Source: Ectocarpus siliculosus
Taxonomy: Eukaryota > Sar > Phaeophyceae > Ectocarpales > Ectocarpaceae
Length of the DNA: 59,813 nucleotides
Direction of reading: 5' to 3'
NCBI GenBank assembly: GCA_000310025.1
Contig: FN649758.1
Span: forward strand, 1,650,032 to 1,709,844
The notes beneath the pieces were generated by a model. That model worked only from the letters and a program-made list of their open reading frames with translations, had not been told where the DNA came from and ran no database searches. Shown here in pieces: positions 41,001-52,832 of this stretch; the stretch's first letter is position 1, and the number at the start of each line of letters is the position of its first letter. A program made the position numbers and the translations under genes.

Positions 41001-43366
41001 TTGAGCTTCGCTCTAAATAGTTAATGCTTAATGCACCTCTTACCGTCTCTGACGGCGGGACGACTGGGGCGTTTCCAGGCAAGAGTAGAGGACGTTTCAA
41101 GCCTGCTGAAAGTGTGAATCGACGCCTCGCTGGTGTGTGTTGTACGCGCTTTGTGCAAGAATGGGATGTCGTACAGCTCTCCCAAGCGAGCATCAAGAAC
41201 AACGGGTGTCCCCGAGTTGGCCAAGGATGAACAACAAGCGAAACCGTTCAGCATGTTTAACCCCCCGCCCATCCACCATGTGTGGCCCTTTGGAATGTAT
41301 TGTTGTTGTCAGTCCCCCCGGGGAGGGGGGGCGCGAACTGAAAACCACGCCGAGGTTGTTGTCGGCCGTCGGTGCGAATGGACTTGATCGATGCCTCTTG
41401 CACGTGTCAAATACAATCTGCTTGCTGCAGACGCTTGCGCCGGCACCAGAACGAGGGGCGAGCGGAGAAGGGCCTTCCGCCGACGGACTCGCTGCCTCCG
41501 GCCTACCTGTTCGCGTCCTCGGCGTTCTCCAAGATGTGCGCCACGATCGCCACCTACCCGCACGAGGTCATGCGCACCAGGCTACGGGAGCAGGTGTGTG
41601 CTGGGGTAGGGGGGTGGGGGGGGTGCGTACTCATGTTTTGCATTCCATAGAGAAGACGGAGCTCCCGCGGTGAAAACATGTTATAGTAGTGTAAAGCCGG
41701 AGTAGGAGGGAGTTGACACCAGCGACAATGGGAGGCGGGCGGACGTTGGTGGGTCTAATGTACGCATTGTGCGGCAAAGTTGGTGTCCTACAGAAATTAT
41801 GTACCTAATGTCCGATGTCGTCATCCTTCCGGTACCCTGGAGTGAATCGTCTCGGCATCGCAGAGCCCCGCATCGTCGAGCATCGTACAACCAAATACGT
41901 GTTTAGATTCTACATATTTCGCCTACCAATGCCCTCTTTGGCTGTGGTGGAACACCTTGTTGCTACGCGCCGGAATTTCTCCGTATGATTTTTGTGTCGG
42001 GTGTCGTGTAGATGGCCGTTTGAGTTTTCCGTCCTGTGTCTCGTGCCGTCATCCCTCAAGCACCGATTTGGAGCCGCTTTCTTCGGTTGCCTGCAGACCT
42101 TGGCGCCCGCACGCCAGTCGTACGTGTACTGTACTCCGAAAAAGAGGATACATTTATGGATTTATGCTCCAATCTCAAGTGTCCTTGCGCGGGCGCATGA
42201 GCAGTCGTCCACCCTCTGGTTGCCTCGGCTAGTTGACGACAGGCGCTGTCTTCGCGCGACGTCTTTGTTTTGCTTGTTCTCCGCGTCTCCTTTTTGTTTG
42301 TGTCTTCGTCTTTCACGCCAGTATATTGTGCTCTGAAAACGGATTTGTCAGCATGTCCCTTTATACGACCTCTCACATCTCGTTGCTGCTGTTCTCCGCC
42401 GCAATATCGACAGGCACGGAATGGAGTGTACAAGTACACGGGAATGTGGCAATCTTTGGTCCTCGTAGCGAAGGAGGAGGGGAGGAGAGGCCTTTACGCG
42501 GGCATGGGAACGCACGTCGCCAGAGTGGTGAGTGCGTGGGTGAGGGCTCTTGGAAGGGAATGCTATGATGTATGATGTATTGCCCCGCAAATCTATTCTA
42601 CTCGTATGGACAGTTCTGGTTCTCCCGCGGGGACCCCTCATTGTTGCAAGTACAGTAATAGGTTTTGTATTTTCGCAGCCTGCAGCAAGGTGGTTTTTGT
42701 AGGGGTGTGTGTGTGAGAGAGAGAGAGTACTATCGTTGTGGACTTCAGCTGGCGCTGAGTGGGGCGATATTCTGCGAGGGGGTGACGGGGCTCAGACGAA
42801 ATATTATCTTAAGACTACAGCCCGGCTGGTGCAGCTGAGCGGAGACGACTAACTGAGAGAATTGGAGTCATATTGGGTTTGTGGTTGCTGTTTGACTACC
42901 ATGCTTTTGCCAAGCGGGCTGTTGCGTTGTGGGTGTGGCCTTAGATTCTGAGGTTGTGTTGTTTTTTTGTCCGTCGCACTAGTCACAGGCGACTCTCGCG
43001 TGCTTCGTGCGTGAAATTCGTTTTTCTACAACCCCGATGGTGAAGGCCCACCATCATCGTTTTTTCACGTGGTACCACGTTCTCTATAGTGGATGTGTTC
43101 AGTTTTATGCGTTGCATGCTTTGAGGCCGAAAGCGGGGGCGTCACCCTCTCGGCAGGAGCATGCCGTCAAGACATGCAATAATTTCGCCCCCCCCCTGCT
43201 TTCCTCCATGCCCCCCCTCCCCCCGCCGTTGTTGTTGGTTCGGGGACAGGTGCCGAACATGGCCATCATGATGTTGTCGTATGAGTTGATCTCGGACTGG
43301 TTGCGACGGCGAGACGAGAAGAACGCGCAGGGCTTCAACAACCTCCTCAAGAGCCCGGCGGCATGA
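38064..43366 (+). CDS. mitochondrial carrier, pyrimidine-nucleotide type (Rim2/SLC25A33/SLC25A36-like)
   Basis: Seven exons, all in phase: start to 38558, 39308-39401, 40094-40308, 40746-40915, 41431-41593, 42414-42527 and 43250-43366 (TGA). The three carrier signatures are CPIEVVK (split by intron 1), NPIWMVKTRM and YPHEVMRTRL. The Trp in the second signature, in place of an acidic residue, and the segments IIPARSTYFFAYSRSK, GFYKGMSASYWG and SFRNxIM-like VPNMAIMMLSYE are typical of the Rim2/SLC25A33/A36 branch, which exchanges pyrimidine nucleotides across the inner mitochondrial membrane. Substrate is inferred from family. The N-terminal extension is long, Gly/Ala-rich and basic. The start is uncertain: ATG 38064 is taken, 38433 (MAAAQVRSQ) is a shorter alternative. 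Exons have strong G/C third-position bias and consensus splice sites. Confidence 0.93.
40094..40308 (+). CDS. carrier exon 3 (helices 2-4, second signature)
   Basis: Acceptor CCCCAG|GCTTTT, donor ATGCAG|GTAATA. GFFRGLPPGLAGIIPARSTY then FFAYSRSKDFW and NTITNPIWMVKTRMQ. Confidence 0.95.
41431..41593 (+). CDS. carrier exon 5 (third signature)
   Basis: Acceptor GCTGCAG|ACGCTT, donor GAGCAG|GTGTGT. SSAFSKMCATIATYPHEVMR then TRLREQ; the P-x-E-x-x-R signature is complete. Confidence 0.95.
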
Positions 43367-46099
43367 CACCGCTCACCGGGTTGTATTATGGTTAGGGTCT
43401 GGGTTGCCGTAGACCCGAAATTGAAACAAGTTTGCAGGTTGATCGCGTTAGGTATTGGACTGATTGATAGCATGGCCAAGCTGCTTGAGGGTGATATTCA
43501 GCGCTAGAGGGTGCCTCCATTCTGGATCGGCAGCGTCATCCTGGCATTTTGAGAGTGTAGTACTAGGCGACCATTAGCTTGGTAGCTCGCCGTTTTTTTA
43601 GGCATGTCTGACCGACTGCCCGACGAGTCAATGATTTGAGCAATTGACAAGCGACTTTTTTCATGGATTTTTTGGGTTGTGTTCGCGCGTGTTGGGAAAC
43701 GCTTTCCTCTTTTTTTGCTTTTCATGGGCCCGTGGGCGGGGGTGTAACGGCATCTGCACACGACACGTATTCGACAGTGCACGGAAATGAACCCAAATTT
43801 ACTCAACCACGGCAGCAGCTGCCAGACAAAATTCCCCAAATCGCGAATTGCTGGTCTCAGTCGCGACTAAAAAAACACATGAATTATGCATATAATATGC
43901 TCGTGTGGTGATGTGACAAAAAAATAGTGACGACAAGTGAGACTCATCACCTCTACGCTAACGATACCCCTTGGCCGTCACTTCACTTTATGAAGCTTCA
44001 CAGAGATTGATTTCCGTCCATCATTAGCCGAGCATGGTAGCTGCACCCCCACCACGCCAATGATCAGGACTGTCGCCTTCCAGGAGGAATTTGGGCTCAC
44101 GACGACGACAGCAAGGGGGGTCGGCAGAGCCCCCTGGTACTATGTACGTTTACCTCCACGCCACCCATCCTCTCGCCAGACCATTTCAAGTAACGTGATG
44201 ATGATGCTCCGGCATCTCTGCGCGCAAAACTGTTCGGACGGTTGGTTGTTTCTTTGCTGACGGGTGATGACACCTCTGCTCTGGTGTTTACTTTCCTTCG
44301 AGATAGGTGCTGAACGGTGAACTCTCTCTGCAGATTGCCATGTGTTTCAAGACCCCAATTGATTTTCCATTTTTTTCAACTCTTCTCTTTAGATGGTTAA
44401 TGTTTAGATTTTTTTGCGTCTCCGTGTAGGTGACGCGCAACGAAAACGGACCTACATGTAGAAGTAGCTGTGTACTGCTGCTGCTGTACGGCACCTTACA
44501 GCCGTTAAGTTTCGCTGCGATCTACGGAGGAGGCTATCGGAGATTGGTATCTTCGAGAGGCGGTGCCCATCAACGAGAGCGTTGGTTGGTGGTTTGGTTG
44601 TGTGGCTATTGCTTGGAGTACATACGCGCGGGTTTTTCAGTCGTCGGGCGCAAGGATTATTATGACCATTTCTGGGTACACAAAATCGACCTTCAGGGTA
44701 CACCAGTAACCAGCACAGGTTACACTAGAGGGACGAGATGCCAGGGCCAGTTTTACCCGGTGGAGGTTTCTCCCGAGTGGGATGATGGTGTTTCGGCCAA
44801 TCAGCTGGCTGCCTGGGGGTGCATGGTGTGTTGATTGTGGGTGTACCTCTTCGGGCTTGCTGTGTACCCTCTTCTTGCTAAAAGTGTGCGTGTTCTTTAG
44901 ATCTTCTGATGGCTCCAGCATTTTTGTGACTACAGACCGAGTCTTTGCCAGATTTTGGGATTAGCAACTGACACGAGTTTAATGTGACAACAACAACAGC
45001 ATGTATGTACATGTATGTGTAAGGAGGTGAAAGTACCCTACATTTGGTAGACCACCGCCGGGTACCCGTTTTTGGTTACCGCAGTGCGCGGGCCCCCCAG
45101 CCACATCTTGCAAGGGGGCTCGTCAAGTGCACAGGTTGATGCACTGCTCCCCCCCCCCCCCCCAACCCATTTTTTCGGACGCTTAAGCCAGTTTGGTCGT
45201 TTCCCTCGTTTCATTGACTTTAAGAGTGGAATGAGTTCCAACATCGGATAAGCAGCTAGCACCGGGTCACGGACGCCGTTCAGAGTCTCTTGTCTTGCAG
45301 AACCAACACACATATCGCGATACCTGCCCCCCCCCCCTATACAATGTGATGTAGACAGCTACAAGGGACGTAACAATCGGCAGCTGGCAGCTAGACTACT
45401 AGACTACTTACTACAAAACGAGCTGCGGCCCGGGCTGGGTGATCCTCCTGTCCTGCTGCCCGCGTCTAGTTCATCGTAGTCTGCATACATACATCATCAC
45501 CCAGTGACGACGCTGTTGTTTCTCCTTGATGAGATACTCCAGTACAGTATAGTATGTGCTATGTGTTCAAGTGTTGTATGTAGAAAGAACATGGATGCAC
45601 TTCAACAAGTATTTCTACCAGCAGCATGGTACCACACACAGCATGTATGTCATCTACGTATGTATGTTTGTGTATGATAATAGAAACAAGTTCACGACGC
45701 CTACAGCAGCAGCAGGTAGATACGTGCAGTAGTTTCCGCCGACAGGAATTTTGCTATGGTGGATAAAAAGGGAAGATATCATCGGCGGCAAGTGTTTTGT
45801 CGTCCTCCTCGCGAAACGAATGAATAATTTTTGTTCGGTCATCACAGCAGGCTCGACGAAAGAAAATACGTACAAAAGAAACACCGAGTAATACATATCC
45901 GGAGCTCCCGCAGCAAGGAATGGTAAAAAAAAATAGTCCACGTAGTCTAGACGGCATGCAGCGCGGAACGATGCAAAACACACACCGGACCGGGTTCTAC
46001 CCTCTCCCTGTTCCTTTGCACTTAAACAGCTCCTCCTGCTGCATCCAGTGCAGCAGCTACGAGCATGGATTTAACACGTAGTCACCCGACCCGCTTGCA
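43367..46099. other. intergenic, no gene recognised
   Basis: Only short unbiased frames. It contains repeat B copy 2 (44884-44999), a C tract at about 45149-45163 and stretches of CATACATA-type simple sequence (45480-45670). Confidence 0.4.
44884..44999 (+). repeat. dispersed repeat B, copy 2 (retroposon 3' end-like)
   Basis: Same-orientation homologue of 6820-6935, ending GAGTTTAATGTGA plus CAACAACAACA. Confidence 0.65.
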
Positions 46100-46786
46100 T
46101 CAAAGTGAACTAACAGCACAAAAAAAAGCCTGTGCTTGTACTCTCCCGATGTAACGAAACAAAAAATGATCAACACATGTTATGCACTGCTGCTCAAGAT
46201 CCCTAAATCCGAACAACAACGTCGTCATGACGAGGTTGGCCTGTTGCCGGTGCGGTGCTGCCACCGACATCGCCGCTAGCACCACCCTCGGATGTTCGCG
46301 GTCGCGCCGCTCCCCTCGCTCCTTGGTGGTTATCGCCTGACCGCTTCCTGGAGGACGTCCTGGCCGTAGAGGAGTTTCTGGCGCCCGGACGTGGAACGAC
46401 GGCCAGCAGATCCTCAGGAATAGTGTAGCTCGCTCGATGATAACGCCGAAGTCCGGTAAGTTGCCGTTGTCACCGTTGTCATCGTGGTCGAATGGTTCAT
46501 CACGACTCCCGTTGCTGTCCTCATCCACACACAGCGCTTCAGGGTCTACCGCAGCGGTAGCGACGGGGGCCAAGGTGTTGTCGCCTGCGCTGGACGGTTC
46601 AGGAAGGCTCTCGTTGTTCACCTCGTCCAGACACGCGACTCCAGCACCCGCCAATTGTTGCCTCGCCTGCGTACTGCTGGCGACGGGGGGCAAGGCTGCG
46701 GCAGCTTGGTTGGGTTTGAACCAACCATGTAACGTCGGCGACGCCTTCTTCGCGAGTTCTGTTTATTCGCCAGCTTCGTCCTGCGA
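46100..46786 (-). CDS. uncharacterised acidic-then-basic ORF, possibly transposon-derived
   Basis: From a plausible acceptor (AATAAACAG|AACTCG, about 46770) the minus strand is open for over 200 codons. It begins ELAKKASPTLHGWFKP, has a central acidic Asp/Asn-rich region (DEDSNGSRDEPFDHDDNGDN), then NLPDFGVIIERATLF and an Arg-rich end, stopping at 46100. G/C third-position bias is moderate. I do not recognise a family. The K-A-S-x-T-L-x-x-W opening followed by an acidic linker is reminiscent of transposon-encoded proteins (inference). Confidence 0.3.
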
Positions 46787-47430
46787 ATGATTGCCACATC
46801 GATGACGAGAGGATCAGATTCATTTTTTTTTCTGTCGAGGCGCAGATATATCATATTTCTCATCACGGGTTTTCACACCGAAGCTCATCACGTCAAAAGA
46901 CAGCGAAATGAAAAACATCAAACCCGCCGCCAACGCGTAGCACTCGGGGGGTCGTTACATTCGAGAGGGGCACCCAAGATTGCAAATGTGCTGCCCAACA
47001 CGAAGGGACGGCAACAGAACGTTGGGAGGGGGTGGGCGAAAGCAACATACAACAGTTAGTTGCTTGAGCTCAAACTTCTTGCATTCTACAATTAATGACC
47101 AAACCCATTATGCGGCCCCAAGGATGGGGTGTTCGTTCGTATGAATATTAATTTGTCTTTCAAGGGGGGGCGTGAGGGGCGGTTAGTCCATTCCTTCAGT
47201 GTCTTTTTTTTAGATATTTTTTCCCCCCGAAGGGACGACCCGAAAAGGGATCTACAAAAAAAATGACCCCCTTCTTACGGTGCTGGTCGATCTTTTTTCT
47301 CTTCCGAGTCATCGACAGAAAAAAGAGGCCCTGCAACGGCCGTTGTCATATACTTCTACCTAACCCTTCCACCGCTTTGGTTTTTCGGCGATATATCCAC
47401 GCAGAGTGAAGCAGCAGCAACTGTAAAGCT
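46787..47430. other. intergenic, no gene recognised
   Basis: AT-rich stretch with runs of T, A and G. Nothing identifiable. Confidence 0.4.
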
Positions 47431-47989
47431 ATCCCTCGCGAACTGTGGGTATGGTCCATCTTGTGTGGCGGCTGATAGAGATCACGGGGCGATAGGAGGC
47501 AAGGAAACTGAGGTGGCGAGAGTCAACAGCACGCTGAAAAAAAGCCCACCGCTCCAGCCAACTCGAGCAACCAGTTTTTTTTCTCTTTTGCCCGTGTCGC
47601 AACTTTGGTTTACCGGTACTCCCTCGCCACCCACTAAAGCAACAACGATTACAAAGGTATGCGCCACAAGCTGTGTGAATGATCCGTCTTGTGTGGTGGC
47701 TGATACAGACCAGGAGGCCTTGGGGCGCTCAGAGATTGTGAGCGCGAGAGTGGCGGACAAGCGGGAAAATGACCCGCCGCATCTTCAAGCAGCTTTTTTT
47801 GCTTCTGCGCCCGTGTCGCAACTTTGCTTTAGCGATACTTCCTCGCTACCCACCCAACCAACAGCGATGAGAAAGGTATGCGTCACGAGCTGCGCGTATG
47901 GTTCGTCTTGTGTGATGGCTAATACAGACCAGGAGGCGGTAGGGCGCTCAGAAGTTGGGTTCGCAAAGTTGACAGTACACGAAAAATGA
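47431..47989 (+). repeat. three-copy tandem repeat (about 219-228 bp) with a continuous open frame
   Basis: CCrTCTTGTGTGGyGGCTGAT-like blocks occur at 47457, 47685 and 47904, spaced 228 and 219 bp (multiples of three). A frame open through all units (ATG 47465, stop 47987-47989) gives repeated elements ending PSCVVADTDQEALGRSE / SSCVMANTDQEAVGRSE, each preceded by C-x3-C-x4-5-C (VCATSC..., VCVTSC...). The first unit is the most diverged. Preservation of frame across units could mean a repeat protein or simply spacing divisible by three. No homologue is recognised; a promoter, start context and downstream exons are not evident. Confidence 0.6.
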
Positions 47990-49026
47990 CCCACCGCTGC
48001 TGCGTCCAGGCTCTCTCGGCTTGTTTGCCATTTTTTTGCCGCACACATCGGGTCGTCCACGTGGTCCAGCCGAATGAAAAAACAACGGCTACCGCTGGTG
48101 CTGCCGACCCTGTACCAGCCACATGGCACACCTCGTGTGACCACCGTTGGGGTTTGCGGGGATCAACCGTGGAGAGATTCAAGTTTGTAGGTAGGAGTCA
48201 TGCGGTTGTGGCCAAAAAAATATCACAGAAAAAGACAGCCCCGACTTACCCAAAACTGCCCCAGAAAAAGACAGGATGGGTTGTCCAAAACGGGCTGTCT
48301 TTTTTTGTTGGCCTTTTTTCCCTGAAAAAAGACACCGTAAGACGGGGTTCTGTGGCCAGTTGTCTTTTTTGAGAAGGAAAAAAGAAAGAGACAGCTCCAA
48401 AAAAGAACCGTAAGAAATAGCCTTAGACTGTGGTTCCCTCGCGCGTTTGTGTTTTCAATTGTAAAAATCTTGTTGTGCAGGCTACGATACTCATCTTTCA
48501 GTGTATAGGCTTAAAGAGGCTCGAAAAATGTCCAGCATCCAGCAGGTTTTTCTCAACACTCACACCAAAATACTTCAACACATCCTTTCGGAAGGGGCAT
48601 TATCTCGAACGGGGTTGCATGCGGATACAGCAACGCGGACCGTCAGCCAAGAATGGAAGGTTCAAAATATTCAAGTACAATTACAACCGGTTGTTTCTGC
48701 TTCTACAGGTGGGGTTGAAACCCACAGCTTAGCCGACGACCACACATATATAATATAGGTGGTGACTACGTATTACTATACAATATGTTAGAGATAGGTA
48801 TGTCGTATATCACATCGTAAACTTCTGGTTAAAATGGACGCTCGACCTTGCTCGACAAAATCGAACATAGCATACGTAAATATGCATACAAATAGGCATG
48901 TGAATGTAGTCTAATATGTACGTGAAAGTTTACCTTAGGTGACACAAGATACCACACCCCCTGGACCGATTGCCCTTTTTTTTTTCGCTCACATGCACAT
49001 CCAAAAAAGCAGCGTACCACTCACGT
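47990..49026. other. intergenic, hairpin-forming motif cluster, no gene
   Basis: Contains the AAAAAGACAG cluster at 48210-48395. Otherwise short unbiased frames. Confidence 0.4.
48210..48395. repeat. cluster of alternating AAAAAGACAG / CTGTCTTTTT motifs (hairpin-forming)
   Basis: AGAAAAAGACAGCCCCG (48226-48242) faces CGGGCTGTCTTTTTTTG (about 48291-48307), a near-perfect inverted pair. Further copies are AGAAAAAGACAGG (48263), GAAAAAAGACACC (48324), TTGTCTTTTTTGAG (48360) and AAAGAGACAGCTCC (48385). Confidence 0.65.
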
Positions 49027-49263
49027 GTGCCTGCTGCTTTCCTCATGCGCATCGAGGTTCTCAGCCGTGATGTTCTTATAGGTGCCGAACTTGTGCCCGC
49101 AGCGGCAAACCCAAGCATCACCTTCCCGTGTTGCAAGCCTGGCGACGTCATCCTCTGTCGCCAATCTTCGCCGCCTAGCGCGCCCAGCAGAGGCAACCTG
49201 GCACACACGTTCTTCTTCCTCCGCATCATTCGCCGCTGCTGGAGTGCTCTCCGGACTAGACAT
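49027..49263 (-). CDS. putative first exon of an unidentified gene with a C-x-C...H...H motif
   Basis: From ATG 49263 the frame reads MSSPESTPAAANDAEEEERV, an Arg-rich stretch, WVCRCGHKFGTY and ENLDAHEESSRH, ending at a good donor (CACAC|GTGAGT, about 49025). The C-x-C-x~16-H-x5-H spacing suggests a small zinc-binding finger. No downstream exon was found. It could be the DNA-binding N-terminus of a transposase. Confidence 0.35.
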
Positions 49264-49801
49264 GGAGCGTCAGTGTTGTGTGCTTGCTGGAGGGCAGCGT
49301 AATGTGCTTGCGGGTGGTCAGAACTGCGTGCTAGAGGGGCATGGCTGCTCTTCAGCCGTCGTTCCATGTAATAATGTACTATGCATAGGGCTCGGCAGGA
49401 GGGGGGAAGGGTTAAATAAGACGAAATCGCCCCCCCCCCCCCCCCCCTTCCCCTCCATTTCGTCCTTAATCCAGTTTTGAGCAGTGCATCAACATGTGCA
49501 CTTGACGAGCCCCCTTGCATCTTGCAATGTCACATGCGTGATCCACCTACGACATCCCGATCGTCCATACGTGGGACCTCGTGAACCACTTCACCTCGTT
49601 TCTTCTCCTCTACCCTACATTCAGCAGCTGAGCTTCAGCGGATCGTCCTTTCCGCAACACAACCGTGCGCTAGGCGACCCGCACTGACAAAGAAACCGCA
49701 GTGCCCTCGAGGCGCGGCGGAACTTACGTCTCACAACTACACGCGATCCGTGCTCTCCGGCCGCCTCCGGCCGCCTCCGGCCGGCCGTCGCCGATTGAGA
49801 G

Positions 49802-51101
49802 ATGCCCCAGGTGCCTCAACCCCAGCAGTGGCCTCGTGGCCCCAAGAATTCTTTGCACGAGGCTGCTGACTATGGTTTTTTCGAGACCGCAGCTGCCCTT
49901 CTTGCGAGCGATGCTTTCGACATTGATCTTGGCGAGGATGAGGGCGGCTGGACTGCCCTCATGATAGCTTCCCACCGGGGTTACTCCCTCATTGTCAGGA
50001 TGCTTCTGAGCAAGGGAGCGCAGGTCTCGATAGCGGATGTTCATGGCGATAGTGGCTTGCACCTGTCCGTTTTGGCAGGACACATGGCCGTGACCAAGAC
50101 GCTGGTGGAGGCCGGCGCACCCCTCGAGGTTGCCACCAAACAACTGCTTTGCACGCCGCTTCACCTTGCTGCTGACAACGGGTGCATCGAATCGATAACA
50201 ACGTCGCTCGAGGCAGGTGCGAATCCCAACTGCCGTATGGAGAAGGGGGCAACACCGCTATTTTCTGTGGCTTGGATAGGGAACGCGGCTGCGGTAAGGT
50301 TGCTACGTCTTGCGAAGGCTGACCCGCTCTTGACTACCGCACCTGGTTCGCCGGAAAAGACGTTCCTCCCTTGGACATGGCGGCGCAAAACGGGCACGCG
50401 GAAGTTGTACAGGAGCTGATCCGGCAGGTGGGCATCGATGGATGTGGTGGCTCAAGTGGCGGTGTAGATGCTCTCCAGCTGGCCGCGAATCACAAACATG
50501 TGGACATCATAGTCATTCTAATGAACGCCGAAGTGGTAGACACGGGATTAGCTCTGTCGCGGCCGCCGGATGTGGGGTCGAGCCCCCCTTGAAGTTTCTG
50601 TTGGAGCAGGCAAGGGCGAGGAAAACTACGGATGGATCTGCGTATGTGAACACCCGCAATGGTGTCGGTTTGACGCCGTTGCTTGATGGCATTCAGCATT
50701 GCCGCCCCAGAGTTGGGCAGTTGCTTGTCGAAGCCGGAGCGGACACGACGTCCGCGGTTCCAGTCAGCAAGCACTTTGGGAAGGACAGCGTCACACCTCT
50801 GGGTCTCACCATGCGTCTCCTCGATGGTAGGTCAACTTATCCCTTGACAGAAGAGCAGCTGAAAAAGCTAAAGGCCATACGCCGCTTGCTGCTACGAGTG
50901 GAGGCAGTTCACGCGGTCTCTTGGCTGTGGTCTACCGATATCTCCACCATCACCCACTCTACCGCACACGGCACCGATAGGACGATCGCGACATCGACAA
51001 CTGGAACGCCGCTCATGCTGATGATGAGGCGAAGGACTAAGCGGCGTGAGGTTCCTTTGTCAGCGCTGTTGAGGTGGGAAGTTGTCGTGACGTGGAGATA
51101 G
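49802..51101 (+). pseudogene. ankyrin-repeat protein gene broken by two frameshifts
   Basis: Frame one (49802 to about 50360) has at least four ankyrin repeats: GGWTALMIASHRGYSLIVRM, GDSGLHLSVLAGHMAVTKTL, CTPLHLAADNGCIESI and ATPLFSVAWIGNAAAVRLL. Coding then moves to a second frame (LDMAAQNGHAEVVQELIRQV ... ALQLAANHKHVDIIVILMNA, to about 50555) and a third (PPLKFLLEQ ... VTPLGLTMRLL ... AIRRLLLRVEAVHAVSWLW, stop 51101). The segments are collinear pieces of one family I recall as expanded in brown algae, so two indels explain the shifts. No intron is needed or seen. Either a recent pseudogene or sequence errors; the lack of internal stops favours recent damage or error. Ankyrin repeats mediate protein binding; no partner can be inferred. 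Confidence 0.8.
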
Positions 51102-52318
51102 AATTGTTTGACCTTAGCATACCCCAGCTCAAAATGGAATTAGGCAAAAAACACAATTGTGAAGAAATCCCAAAGAGAGTACTACACCACTCGTGAAGAA
51201 TATTTTCCCCTAGAACAAGGAGGGGTAGGAAGGGAAAGCCTCCAGAAATACAACAGTGTATAGTGCCAGCCCGCTCGTAAGACACGTCTTCACAAGAAGT
51301 CGAGGCTGGGAGTTTTGAAAATGTACGAAAACTGGCGCAAAAAAGTGGGCGCAACCGGCGGCACCACACGAAACGCAGCACCCGACGCCACGGATAACAC
51401 TCCTAAATTATGACCCCCGGCCTGTTTTTTTCAGCACCGGGAGCAGGGTGCAGTGTCACAACCTGGGTGTTGCCTGCGGTTTCCCCAAGTCTTCCCGCTC
51501 ATTTTTGCCGTCGTTGCGACCCTCTTCTTTGCCCAATTTTTGTCGAAAGGCAGAGGAACTCAACAATCATGGAACGGCAGCGGCGCTGAGGGCCAGCATC
51601 ATAACATGACCGATCCGAAAGAATTAGCGTGTCGTGGGCCCTATTGCTTTCTTGCTACATGCTGCCGAATGATTTTTTGTTGCTTGCTCCGACCAAAAAC
51701 ATGCCATCTCACCGCATTTTTTCAAACGACAGTTTGGAGAGGTGGCGCACATCTCTCACACGCCTTCTTGAGCAGTACCCGAGCCCCAATACCCACGAAG
51801 CGGCACAGCCCCGGGAGTACATGTCACCCAGACAGCCGAACCGAACAAATCAGCACGTTGGGGGCCTTGGCACTGCTGCTGTACTCAATCTACTGTTTCT
51901 GTGTTTGTCATGTGTGATCAATAGCGGCGGTAGTTGAAGACGAGGGCGCCATACAATGTCTCGGTTTGGCCAAACAGCGGACTTGAACGCGGCTTCTAGC
52001 GCTGGGCTACTATCGCAGTAGGCCTGGACATGAATCTGGCAGGTCTTGCTATAAAGTCGTTCTCAGTAGTGTTATAAAGGCGTCCTCAGTGGTGTTTCAG
52101 CGCCCGCGTTGCGCTTGCCTGATCCTTCTGTCAATTGTCCCGATGGGTGAAAGGAGCGCGCAGGGCTTTTTGGGAACCCTGCTCCTTTATCGGATCCGGA
52201 GAGAAACTGCACGCGCAGAACCCGAAACGTATTTTCCCTGTAATTTGTTCCTATTATTTGCCCTGCTCACACAGGTCTACCTCGAATCCGAGGTCCGCTT
52301 TCCATTGAACGTGTGTGG

Positions 52319-52774
52319 TTACGTGTTGTCCAAATCAAACGACACAAGACTTGCGTTGCGCGAACAGTCGGCGCGCGGCTTTTGCAGAGGCTTTCGCCTA
52401 ACTACTTGCGGAAGTTGCCGGGGCCTTTGAACACACGTCTGCAGCGCCGGCTTTTGCCTGCATGTCAATTTCTGCATCTGGTCTGCGATTCTATTCCATC
52501 CTCTCGCTGCGGCTGCTTCCCGGCCTTGTGCTTGAGAGTTGCTTGCTTGATCTTGGCGTGCTGCGGCAGCAGCAACACGTGCCCGCTTTGCAGACGAACG
52601 AGTTTGTCTGGCGTCAACTATCTCGCGATGACTCCACTTGATGTGTGCCCACCGCAGTTTGTTGTACAAATTTGGCCGAGATAGCGCGGGCTTTCGCCTG
52701 GGCGGAACATTCAGGCCGTGTGCCTTTGTGATGATCATGTCTTTCGGCTGCAGCATGGTCCTCTCGTACATCAT
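52319..52774 (-). CDS. uncharacterised basic ORF, doubtful
   Basis: About 150 codons, Arg/Ala/Gln-rich (WSHREIVDARQTRSSAKRAR, then VAAAAARQ), helical in character. No family recognised. It may be part of the mobile element whose transposase fragment follows upstream on the same strand. Confidence 0.2.
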   Translation of the reverse strand: MMYERTMLQPKDMIITKAHGLNVPPRRKPALSRPNLYNKLRWAHIKWSHREIVDARQTRSSAKRARVAAAAARQDQASNSQAQGREAAAARGWNRIADQMQKLTCRQKPALQTCVQRPRQLPQVVRRKPLQKPRADCSRNASLVSFDLDNT

Positions 52775-52784
52775 TCAGACAGTA

Positions 52785-52832
52785 GATGGATATCGATTCA
52801 CTAATCGATTCGATACGATATCGATATTGAGA
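52785..52832. repeat. ATCGATATCG-rich palindromic stretch, left of hAT
   Basis: GGATATCGATTCACTAATCG followed by ATTCGATACGATATCGATAT. It shares the ATCGATACGATATCGAT vocabulary with 54366-54480 on the other side of the transposase. Confidence 0.5.
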
